Positions 8,714 through 17,001 of a DNA stretch of 17,321 nt are shown in pieces. The stretch is taken from contig NC_090613.1 of assembly GCF_004359215.1 (NCBI RefSeq), forward strand, positions 5,769,656-5,786,976. Direction: 5' to 3'. Within the stretch, counting starts at the first letter, position 1, and the number at the start of each line of letters is the position of its first letter. This DNA is from Bremia lactucae (taxonomy: Eukaryota; Oomycota; Peronosporomycetes; Peronosporales; Peronosporaceae). Both the position numbers and the translations under genes were made by a program. The notes beneath the pieces are model-generated. The model ran no database searches. It was not told where the DNA came from and saw only the letters and a list, made by a program, of their open reading frames with translations.

Positions 8714-11052
8714 ATGGAAAGCGGGCGCGTGCGAGGCAAAGGCAAGAGAAGTAAGTCCAAGCGGAATAAAATGGCTACTGGTCCAAAGAAAGTAATGGAA
8801 AGTAGTTCAGAGGATCAGATCAATGCAATCTCTTCTAGCGCACAAGAGAAAGCATCGACTGTGTTCCACAAGCCTCTAATGTCCAAGTCCAAGCGGAAAC
8901 GTGTGAAAAAGGTAATTACGGCCGACTTTCCGCCTTTGAAAACGGCTCAAACCTTGTCAAACGTTAAAGTGGCTAGTGCTTCCTTGACGTCCGCTAAGAT
9001 GGTCGTGCAGACGCCTTCCGCTGCTTCAGTGAAGCCACATGTGGTATCTCTCACAGGCGTCAAGAAGAAAAAGAGGAAGCTAATTACCGTGGTGTTGAAA
9101 GAAGAAAAGGTGGCACATCGTACCGTTACAGATGATTTCATATCAAATGGACCGATACTCGAGGCTACAGAGTCGCCAGCCGTGACCAAGAAAAGGAAGA
9201 AAATTGCTGTGTTGAGTCACGTCAGTGCGTCGCCAGCTGCGGGTATAAAGCCAACGACTACGTCAGCAGTCGAACCATTTCATCTTGACAGTAAGAAGAC
9301 CGAGCGTTCTTTTAAAAATACCACGAAGAAGGCTGTCACCGCTCATGAGACGACAAGTCCACGTAAAAGTGTGAAGAAAGTTAAGATTGTAGCTTCCTCT
9401 TTAACGACAGCGTCATTAAATGATGCCAGTCAGGCTAACGTGAAAAAGCTGAAAGCAAATACTCAGCTCAAGCAGCAAGAAATGCAACAGTTTCAGGAAT
9501 TACAAACAAAAGCAAGTGACGCAAAAGCGCATGTACCTGGCAGCGATGAGGCCGAGACATTAGCATCCGATGCGAAAGAATCAATGCAAAATACGGAGAA
9601 TTTGAATCTAGAACTGCCATTAAGGCTGCATACTGCATCACCGATGATTTCGAAACCACAACCAATAACCTTAAGCAGCACAAAAAGGGACAAGTCGAAG
9701 ACAGACCATGGCACTTCTGCAACAATACTAACAAGTACGACGGAATTGATACTACCAAAGGTTTCGAACTCGACAATTTTGCCTAATCACGGCTCCAAGC
9801 GAAGGCTATCAATTGAACACGCTTTCGGAACTGCTTCTGACGAGACATTGCAACCATCTCCAAAGCGCATTGCTATTTCCAACATACGTAGTGATGGCAT
9901 AGATAACGTAGTGCCAGAGAGCGATACACCCAATTTGTCTGATGTCAATACAAATGAATCCCATGCGCTGGCAAAAAGAGAGGCTATGATCACGACACCA
10001 ACAAAATACTCGTCAACACAAATATCGCAAGCTACGACATATGAGTTCGATCATGCACTCCCTGTAAACCAGCCCTTCCACGCGAATCCACTGGAGGATA
10101 AAGCATCAATGACACTCACTCCCGAAAAAAAGGTGAATAGTGAGGAAAGTACTATCGCCAATGTAAAAGAGCTCCAAACGGCAGTCGAGTTTACGTCCGC
10201 TTCACCAAAAAAGTCGAGTCCTAGTTTTGCGAACAAGGACGTTTTTGAGAAGGTTGAGGCCGCAAAAAAGGTAGGCTTTAGCTTGAACAGCCAAACATGC
10301 GTGGAAAAAATGACAATGGATGCAGGAGATCCAAACATCCTTAGATCTTGTAAAAGCTCTGATTCGATACAAGCTACGACATCCACTCCAATGTGTCCGC
10401 AAGAGTCGTGGGGTGCATCGTTTGGCATGGCGCTCCCGAGCGAACATTCATCTACAGGGCTTCGAGAAGTGTCAACTACGCCGCTAAGCTCCTGGTTTCT
10501 TTCCAAAGGATGTGCTAATTTTGTGAAAAAAGTTGATTTCATGCATGACCCAAGTGACGACGACAAAATCGTTCGAAGCCAACATCTTGCCATTCCAAGT
10601 GGAGCTGAAAACTCTTTACCCAAACAAATAACTTCAAATTTAAAGAAGAACGCATTTTTGGAATCACTTGGGAATAATTCAAGTTGGCGAAGTTGGTATG
10701 GTGATGTAGATGTTCACAACATACTGGATCCTCCATTATCACATATTCCAGAGAAATTGCGAGTACACGACGCTTTATTGGTTAATCCTATTGAGCCAAC
10801 AATAAACACGAAAGTGACTGCGCCCTTGAATGAGACAAGTAATCTTGACTCGCTTGAGGCTGCTATTCGGTACGGAAACGCTTTTGTATGGTGTGCACAC
10901 GTCACTATATGATTATCTGATCGTCGCGTTTGATGTTGCAGACAAGAAAAGCAGCGAGGAATCACGTTCAGTCTGCAATTATTGATGATGCTACAAGGCA
11001 AGACTGTGTCAGGAAAGTCGCTCGAGGAGGAATACGAATTACCAAGTACTGA
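8714..11052 (+). CDS. Lysine-rich, probably nuclear protein of unknown function (two exons)
   Basis: Exons 8714-10885 and 10942-11052 give 760 residues; I do not recognise the family. The N-terminal third repeats short basic patches, each at a boundary with Ser/Thr-rich sequence: KGKRSKSKRNK (9-19), SKSKRKRVKK (57-66), KKKKRKL (117-123), TKKRKK (158-163) and a KSVKKVK patch near 220. These look like nuclear or nucleolar localisation signals. The middle (about 230-560) is Ser/Thr/Glu-rich low-complexity sequence, likely disordered. The C-terminal part (about 560-760) is less biased and may fold; it contains WFLSKGCANFVKKVDF, the segment SSWRSWYGDVD and the exon-2 tail ending GGIRITKY. The two-exon model is chosen because the splice is phase 0 and exon 2 runs 36 codons to a stop. 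Without splicing, the frame ends at 10912 after eight other residues. A chromatin, nucleolar or RNA-linked role is only a guess. Confidence 0.75.
10886..10941 (+). other. Predicted 56-bp spliceosomal intron
   Basis: The donor GTATGG (10886) and acceptor GATGTTGCAG (ending 10941) bracket 56 bp with a CTGAT branch-like motif near 10917. It falls exactly between codons (724 complete codons before it). Removing it keeps the frame open for 36 more codons to TGA at 11050-11052. Retention gives an early stop with the tail VWCAHVTI. Short GT-AG introns of this size fit oomycete genes. Confidence 0.72.
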
Positions 11053-11540
11053 ATGAGATCACCTCTTTCTGTAGAGTAGACTACATTAGTGGCGCATGGA
11101 AGGCGACAGTACTCACTTGATTTCTAAACTTTGAAGACTTAGGAAACGGAAGTGTGAGAGCAGACATCGAAAATAAATATTTATCTTTGTACGGATTAAG
11201 TGAAGCTAGGGATGGGAAAAAGTAATGACACTATAGATTGCATATGAGTGCGACGACATCTGTCCCCATTATCCAAATATTTTTATTGGCGCAATTGAAA
11301 AGACAACTATGTAAACGTGGCTTTCCACATTGATAGGTTGACGCTGGTCATTCATAGTTTTTAGATAAAAAAAATCATGCTGCCTCTTTCGGATCTGCGT
11401 CAAAGACACTATATGATGCACAATAGATAAATCGTGCGAATCAACTCACCTTGAAATCTCGATAATGCATATCGTTTAAAATCCACATCGTCCGTCTAAA
11501 GTTGCATATGCCCACTTCTCAACACACATTTAAAGATCTA
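11053..11540. other. Intergenic region, gene to retroelement boundary
   Basis: AT-rich and without a supported gene. The first part should be the 3' UTR of the lysine-rich gene; AATAAA within about 11170-11180 is a candidate poly(A) signal. GACACTATA occurs near 11226 and again near 11406. The lost 5' end of the LTR that begins at 11541 may lie in here but cannot be recognised. Confidence 0.45.
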
Positions 11541-11584
11541 GCTGGATAATATTTGGAGAAGTGCTGGATAATATTTGGAGAGTA
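11541..11584 (+). repeat. 22-bp tandem duplication at LTR edge
   Basis: GCTGGATAATATTTGGAGAA plus GT (11541-11562) is followed at once by GCTGGATAATATTTGGAG plus AGTA (11563-11584). The intact LTR at 16503 has the GATAATATTTGGAG block only once, so the duplication is specific to this copy. Confidence 0.85.
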
Positions 11585-11934
11585 TTACTTTACATAAAAT
11601 ATTCGGAAAGCTTATCCATTGGTAGATATATGCCATTGTATCTACTTTGCTCCGCGGGCCAGTCAGCACTGGACGCGCGCAAAGAGAGAGACAGATAAGG
11701 CTTTATTACATGTTTTGAAATACTATGTAATTAATTTAGTATTAAGTAGATAGAAATAGAAGAACTTAATTATATTAATACAGTTTACTTATAAACCTCT
11801 TTGAAGTAAGTGTTTTATAGAGTCTTCCTCTGCACTTACTAGTCTACGTGAAGTGACGTGAGGCACCACTCGCACTAAAGATGTGCGAAGTCGACTCGAA
11901 CAGAAGCAGTATAAGTCGGCAGTGCCGCGTTACA
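11541..11934 (+). repeat. 5'-truncated Ty3/gypsy LTR, older copy
   Basis: It aligns along its length with 16569-16951 in the same orientation. Shared blocks include GATAATATTTGGAG, CTTATCCAT, CAAAGAGAG, TATATTAATACAGTTT, GTCTTCCTCTGCAC, GAGGCACCACTC and the end CGTTACA. The TGTAACGGGG start is missing, so about 66 bp of the 5' end is lost or unrecognisable. A 22-bp tandem duplication (11541-11562, 11563-11584) sits at the broken edge. No primer-binding site follows; instead the sequence runs straight into a minus-strand pol end, so this LTR is not in its original context. Confidence 0.85.
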
Positions 11935-11945
11935 GGGATCGAAGT

Positions 11946-12640
11946 CTACAAACGGTCCACACTGCCTCCCCAGGATCTGTCGCTCTTCAACATAATCGTA
12001 ATTAAGACACTCCATTGGGCTCGCAGGTTATCGACTTTTTGTTGCTTCACGTACTCCCAAACAAGTGCGGGTACGTCGCGTCCCATACTTATAAGCGGTT
12101 CCCACAAGTCTTCGATGTCTGCAGTCCACGTCAGAAAACAAGAACATATCACTGTTTGGAGAATTGTATCGGTAGTCTTGGATCTGCTCAACCCCCTGTG
12201 CCCTCCAGGATTTCATCGGTGACGTTCATGCTGGCGTTGTAAGAGAAGTTGAGTCTTGTGCCGTGAACTTCATCAAATTCGCGTGTTATGAGATGCTCAA
12301 TCAGAAACAAGTACTCGCGTGTCTCGACGGTCCAACCCAGCGTACCATTAACTTGTAAGGACGAAGTCGCTCATCGACTCGAGACCAGAGTACAAAATTT
12401 CTAGCGCTGAAAGTTTCAATCGTGTCCTTCTTCGCCATCTTCTGCTTAAGACGTGTACTCTCTTTGCAAGCGGCTACTTCTCAATGTATACAGCGTTGAC
12501 TCGAAAAGCTTCCAACTTCTCATCAACTGCAACTAGATCAATGTGCATCAGCTTGCCTTTCGTCTGAACATTTCGCGGAAGCAGCGCCGTATCCAGCGGG
12601 TCGGTACTTGCAGCGTTGAACAACTCAATGAGTCCTCTCC
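11946..12640 (-). pseudogene. Integrase C-terminus and chromodomain (minus copy)
   Basis: Open stretches give KLMHIDLVAVDEKLEAF, a WVGP (GPF/Y-module-like) segment, EHLITREF-type sequence, and the chromodomain core TWTADIEDLWEPL followed by DVPALVWEYVKQQK. This is the C-terminal end expected of a chromovirus-type Ty3/gypsy integrase, used in the family to direct integration to chromatin. Stops and shifts interrupt it. It is nearly repeated, inverted, at 15880-16502. Confidence 0.8.
12027..12630 (-). repeat. Arm of a large inverted repeat (partner 15880-16502)
   Basis: The reverse complement of 12630-12027 matches 15880-16502 throughout. Anchors include GCAAGCTGATGCACATTGAT (12551-12532), AAGATGGCGAAGAAGG, ACAACGCCAGCATGAACG and GCAGACATCGAAGACT. 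The copies differ by many substitutions and small gaps. Homology ends on one side at GATAAC, exactly where the plus copy meets the LTR at 16503. Confidence 0.88.
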
Positions 12641-12708
12641 CACCCCAGTGATATGACTAGTGATTGGTTGAAGGAGGCTTGCACAAGAAGGATTAGATAC
12701 CTCCAGCT

Positions 12709-13260
12709 TTAAGTATCAATCTGGTTTTCGAGGAGTAGAACTTGCATGACCTGAAGTACGTCGCAGTTCAAGCGCTCAACTGTTCCGTTCAACCAAGGTG
12801 TATACACGGGCACAAACGTGTGTAATACCCTTCTGCGGTCACGCAAATTCTCCTCGAACGAGTTCTTGAAATAGCTGCCGTTGTCAGAAACCCACATGGA
12901 TGGCAGGACAATCCTTTTGCCTAGTCAAGCAATCACACGGCACTAAATCACAATGATGAGTCAACTCGTCTTCGAGGACGAGCAGGTAACGTGCACTTCC
13001 GTAAGAATCGCTTATGAATAAAAGATAAAATGCAACACCTCGTTGCGTGCCGGCGGCTCACAATGTTCGCTTCAGGTCGTTAAATTAATTGACTACCATT
13101 TACATACTTGCACAGCAGACAGGGTTCCACGACGAAATCATATACCAATTTCGCCATCGCTTTTATGCTATGTTTGTGGCGCAGCTGACGCATTATAATG
13201 GCCCCACCACGGCGCGCGTTCAAACCACAACGCGTGACAAGGAGCATGCGTGCTATAAGC
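12709..13260 (-). pseudogene. Integrase HHCC and DDE core, degraded
   Basis: An HHCC-like end, VEPCLLCKYVNG (about 13130-13095), is followed by ARYLLVLEDELTH (about 13000-12950) and then by the open frame 12897-12709. That frame starts MWVSDNGSYFKN and ends shortly after TPWLNGTVERLNCDV. The Asp at residue 5 and Glu at residue 41 are separated by exactly 35 residues, the D,D35E spacing of retroviral-type integrases. The first catalytic Asp, expected just after the HHCC domain, is not readable; the frame there is disrupted. Confidence 0.85.
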
Positions 13261-13574
13261 TACTTTGCTTGCTAATGTATCCCTACATGTTTCTTTAAAA
13301 AAAGAAACCCAGCATCTCCGTGCTCTGCAGATTCAGGAGCAGAGCGCCGGGAACGCTTTTGTGTTGCCACAACTTCATCACTTCATTGGAATTTACTCGA
13401 CTGTTGTTGCTCTTCAGGCGTACATGTCAGCCTAAGGCCCTCCAGCATAGCGTTGCTTCCGGCTGTGACCATTAAAATCTGCCTCCAATTTCGATTACAT
13501 CGATGCTGCAGGCTGGGCGAAGTTGGTACTCGACACTCGAAGCCAATTAGCTGCGCAGATGAGTTTCTGCAAAT

Positions 13575-14250
13575 CTACAGCAGTAGCTTGTAGCGGTAGA
13601 GAACAGAGTTCGGAAACACGCTGGTTATCGTGTCGCACCCCTTCCAGTCAATGAAGTGTCCACACCAAAATCTCTCTCGCGCATTTACACAGCTCTTTTG
13701 CGCGTTCAGCTTTGATCCATATTCCCGAGAAGAACATATGCAAAACAACTGTAAATTCATCTGCTGTCTTCAATATAGATCAATACATTTGTCTCCGATA
13801 CACTTATTGCATCAGATTGTGAAAATGAATGGAAGTATGCGTAGCACCTTGCGTAGACGTGTCCAAAGTGTTGTTCGTTACAAAACTGAAAAATTAACGA
13901 CAATCACCATGCAGCAAAGCTGCCGATACCCTTAGAAAGTTCAAAAGTTGCGAGAATCGAGCACCATAGACCTTCGCAATTATCACTATCCGGTTTGGCA
14001 TCGCGCCCGCAATCGGAATCGTGCGCTTATTGGTTCATCACTAGAAATTTGTGCAACAATATTCTTTGATAGCTCCTTTTTTCGATCTGGGCCCGCCGCA
14101 CACGCCAAGCGACCCTGATTGTTGTTAATACCAAGCTAAACTCTTCCAGTTGCTTACAGTATCCAGCGAGGAACTTCGTTTTCACTGTAGAGTATTATCG
14201 AGGTTTAGTTCCGTATGGCACAGCATTATCGACTAGAACCACTGGCCTCG
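13575..14250 (-). pseudogene. Reverse transcriptase, degraded
   Basis: Ordered minus-strand fragments: KTKFLAGYCKQLEEF (fingers), GAMPN and RVSAALLHGD (around the first catalytic region), TQGATHTSIHFHNLMQ (the PQG region), IYIED at about 13780-13766 where a functional RT has Y/F-x-D-D, DEFTVVLHMFF, and KLNAQK...RFWCGHFID (palm to thumb). ICAANWLR, near the RT/RNase H junction, follows at about 13570-13540. All frames are interrupted. The altered YxDD motif alone would inactivate it. Confidence 0.75.
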
Positions 14251-14471
14251 TGCAGAGTAATTTTGCGCAGTGTCTTCATCAAACTTCGCGGAAACTCGGG
14301 TTCCGACTTCAAACATTTTAAGTAGTATTAAATTATGGGTTTTTATACACCACATTCGGCATATCATCGTCATCGTCGTCAGGTGCAACCCTCCTAGAAT
14401 TCCAGTTTGATAGTTGGTCCACATTAATATATTTTTTTAATTTTAAGTTACATTTATAACAAGAAACTCAT

Positions 14472-14970
14472 CTAATCAATGTCATACAGCTGAACTTGAT
14501 GTACTCGAACAGGACAAGCTTCTATTAGGAGCTGCACATATACTTTTCGCTGCTCATGACACTCAGCAAGCCTGCCGTCAGCCACCTCAAGTAGTCAGCT
14601 CCTCTACAGCCGCGCGAGGACCCACTTTATCTAGCTCATTTAACATCCATCGAGTAAGCACGTTCCAGTCGGCGCTAGTATCTGCTCGGAATGGCACTTC
14701 GAGAACGTTGTTTAGAGAAACAACTCGCTCTTGAGGCGTACCTAACGATTGGATAGCTTTTGCTCGTAGCCGTTGGTTTTTGATGTCATTCATCCGCTGT
14801 GAAGCTGCTTTCTTGTCAATTTCGCTAGCTTTTGTGCAATTTTCAATGCAATGAGCTCCATTCCTTACGAGGCAGCCATCGTGTGGCGGCGCGCAAGGCT
14901 TCTCCGCTTCCCTCTTTATGGGCTGAGCAAGAACCTTGCAAGAGGCTTTTGCTGCTGTTTGTCCGAGGTT
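14472..14970 (-). pseudogene. Zinc knuckle and retropepsin-type protease, frameshifted
   Basis: One minus-strand frame (14970-14587, 127 residues) runs from a nucleocapsid zinc knuckle into a protease. The knuckle is GCLVRNGAHCIENC, matching C-x2-C-x3-H-x4-C except that the second Cys is Arg. The protease active site is VPFRADTSADW, where the usual D-T/S-G-A has Ser in place of Gly. After the stop, the next frame (14585-14472) continues with the flap-side half, VADGRLAECHEQ onward, so one frameshift divides the protease. Gag and protease in one frame is common in this element group. Confidence 0.72.
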
Positions 14971-15049
14971 TCATCTTATAGGCTGCCTTCTGACTAGTAC
15001 TGCTGATCTGGCCACGCGTCTTGTCCACCTTCTTAGGCTCCTGGCGAGC

Positions 15050-15640
15050 ATGTGATAATACTGCTGCTCGCTGACACGCTCTGTCAGAGCTTCATACAGC
15101 GTGACGTCATCTTATTAAAAGCAGGTTTCGCATTAACCAGGCATTCTATTTCTAGACTTAGCCTCTCGGGCGCAATTCACGTTACCATCATCATGCAGCG
15201 TTGCTTTATGCGCTCTGCGTACGTGATCTCATCGGCTCGGCCACTATGTAATCCTTCGGACTTGTCGAATTCTCAAAATAGCTCCAAATACGCACCTCAG
15301 TATCTCCAATATTGAAGTCCATCTTGAGCTGGTCGTGAAAGAGTACATTCGTGCTTGCGAGGTATATCAACGCGGTATGTATCAGGAATGTGACGATGTC
15401 GAAGCGACAAGCATTGCCACGTGATAGCCACCAGGGTCTTCATCTGTCAGTAGTCTACCTGCTTCTTCAAGACGAATCAAGCTAGGCGATCGAGGGTGCG
15501 TGGTTCGATCGAGTTACGGATGGAGGTGATACTGCGGTCGTACTATTTCCCCGTGACGGCACATCGGCTGCGAATCTTGGCTTCATACGGACGGCGTTGT
15601 TGCACCACAACGCCAGCGACGCCTGGTTCCAGGCGTTGAA
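15050..15640 (-). pseudogene. Gag capsid region, degraded
   Basis: Minus-strand fragments such as GDTEVRIWSYFEN, ERIKQRCMMMV and RVSEQQYYHMLAR occur in order but in shifting frames. They resemble the capsid part of oomycete Ty3/gypsy Gag proteins as I remember the family; no alignment was run. The N-terminal part (about 15640-15350) shows open pieces without a recognised motif. Hairpins remain at 15487-15511, 15593-15614 and 15619-15636. Confidence 0.55.
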
Positions 15641-15879
15641 CTTACAATGTGATTTATACTCATGTCGATATCACCATCATTACTTACTGTCATTATGTTC
15701 GTCGGGTTGGCTCCACGCCTTGCAGACCGATTTGTCTCACAGCTGTCGTCTCATTTTTTTCTTCTTTGCCGCGGATTCTAGTTTGTTTAGAAAGAATACT
15801 TTGTGGTTCAGTTAACATAAGGATGTAAATTGAATTGTGACTGCCTAAGCAAAAGATTAAACTGTGCATGAAAGCACCC
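15640..15879. other. Junction between the minus gag remnant and the plus pol fragment
   Basis: Opposed element pieces meet here and the breakpoint cannot be fixed by eye. The stretch contains a pyrimidine run (about 15750-15770) and short open frames on both strands that do not match either gag copy. It may hold lost gag N-terminal or leader sequence. Confidence 0.4.
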
Positions 15880-16502
15880 ATTGAGTTCACCGGCTTGCAG
15901 GTACCGACCCCGCGCTGCTCCCACAAAATGTGCAGACGAAAGACAAGCTGATGCACATTGATCTAGCTGCAATTAATGAGGAGTTAAAAGCTCTCCAAGA
16001 GAGTTAATGCTATATACATTGAGAGTATCCGACTGCAAAGAGAGAACATGGCTTTAGCAAGAGATGGCGAAGAAGGGCACGATTGAACTTTTCATCGCTA
16101 AAAATTGTGTATTATGGGCTCGATTCGATAAGCGACTTTGTGATAGCAAGTTGACAGTACGGGTTGGGCCGTACAGAGTCCCGATGCACGCGAGTACTTG
16201 TTCATGATCGAGCATCTCATAACAGGCGAATTGTTTGAAGTTGACGGCTCAAGACTCAACTTCTTTCACAACGCCAGCATGAACGTCACCGGTGAAATAC
16301 TGAAGGGCATATGAGGGCAAGGCATTGTTTTGGGGGTTAAGCAGATCCAAAACTACCGATACGATACGCTAACCACACAGTGAGATCTTCTTTTCCTGAC
16401 GTGGGCTGCAGACATCGAAGACTCGTGGGAACCGCTTACAAGTATTGTACGCGACGTACCCGCACTTGTTGAGAGTATGTTAAAGAACAAAAAGACGATA
16501 AC
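15880..16502 (+). pseudogene. Integrase tail and chromodomain fragment (plus copy)
   Basis: A plus-strand copy of the pol 3' end only: MAKKGTIELF, VLWARFDKRL, the GPYRV segment of the integrase GPF/Y module, and the chromodomain core ADIEDSWEPLTSI followed by RDVPALVESMLKNKK. Stops and frameshifts are present, for example near the TTGGGCCGTAC stretch. Upstream of about 15880 the match to the minus copy stops, so this is a fragment. It ends flush at the LTR start (16503). It is either the true 3' end of an element whose LTR this is, or old sequence into which the younger element inserted. Confidence 0.8.
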
Positions 16503-16951
16503 TGTAACGGGGTGTATCGTTACATGAAATTAACAATAAAAGATTGTTAATTAATATTATCCAAAAGGTAGATAATATTTGGAGGAAATTACTTTAAATA
16601 GTAATTTCCTGAATTCTTATCCATAAATAGGTATAGACCATTATGTCTATTTATTCCGCAGACTAATCAGCTGTAGAAGTAATCAAAGAGAGTTACGAGA
16701 TAAGATAGATAAGAATTCATTTACATGTTTAGTATTAGTTTATAGTTAAGACAACATTTACAAAGATAGATTAACAAAGACACTTAACTATATTAATACA
16801 GTTTTCATTTTACCCTTAAGTTAACTTGTCTTAAGGGAAGTCTTCCTCTGCACGTACAGTGTACGTTACTTAACGAGAGGCACCACTCACATCTGAAGCA
16901 GTGTGAAGTGGACTTGTACTGAAACAGTACAAGTCGCAGTGCCCCGTTACA
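16503..16951 (+). repeat. Well-preserved Ty3/gypsy LTR (449 bp)
   Basis: It starts TGTAACGGGG (16503-16512) and ends CCCCGTTACA (16942-16951), a perfect 10-bp terminal inverted repeat with canonical TG...CA ends. It aligns with the older LTR at 11541-11934 in the same orientation. A primer-binding-like site and an open gag frame follow, so it acts as a 5' LTR for an element continuing past the window. Upstream it abuts a pol tail in the same orientation, so it could also be that element's 3' LTR. Nearly the whole LTR is tiled by hairpins (separate entry). Confidence 0.92.
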
Positions 16952-16953
16952 CC

Positions 16954-16971
16954 TGGTAGCACTTTGTAGTC
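16954..16971 (+). other. Putative tRNA primer-binding site
   Basis: TGGTAGCACTTTG begins two bases after the LTR end. TGG complements the CCA tail of a tRNA, and TGGTAGC resembles primer-binding sites that use initiator tRNA-Met in other LTR elements. The tRNA cannot be confirmed without the organism's tRNA set. Confidence 0.55.
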
Positions 16972-17001
16972 CGTCCAAGGACCACATTTCCCACATTTAA
17001 C

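Larger units (their letters stand above)
11946..15700 (-). pseudogene. Decayed Ty3/gypsy retroelement polyprotein (gag-pro-RT-IN-chromo)
   Basis: Read on the minus strand, from high to low coordinates, recognisable pieces appear in the canonical Ty3/gypsy order: gag core (about 15330-15050), zinc knuckle and aspartic protease (14970-14472), reverse transcriptase (about 14250-13575), HHCC zinc-binding domain (about 13260-13085), integrase core (about 13060-12709), and integrase tail plus chromodomain (about 12640-11946). Integrase before LTR, after RT, marks Ty3/gypsy rather than copia. Frameshifts and stops separate almost every piece, so it is non-functional. A recognisable RNase H is not seen. 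A purine-rich stretch on the minus strand at 11974-11963 (CCTGGGGAGGCAG) is a possible polypurine tract. No minus-oriented LTR of its own is visible at either end. The upper boundary is approximate. Confidence 0.85.

Noticed and set aside
8515..8754. 79-codon plus frame overlapping the start of the lysine-rich gene
   Set aside because: It lies in the divergent promoter, overlaps the better-supported start at 8714 in another frame, and has no recognisable content.
13260..13540. RNase H domain between RT and integrase
   Set aside because: The position is right, but no catalytic motifs could be read in any minus frame, so it is not called.
13630..13935. 101-codon plus frame
   Set aside because: It is antisense to the reverse transcriptase remnants, whose motifs are clearly on the minus strand.
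14233..14424. 63-codon minus frame with a Tudor-like look (FEVGTRVSAKFDED)
   Set aside because: Its place just before RT and the neighbouring frames fit the protease-RT linker of the decayed element better than a separate gene.
15597..15956. Two opposed short frames (15597-15815 plus, 15693-15956 minus)
   Set aside because: They span the junction of two element fragments and match neither gag copy by eye.
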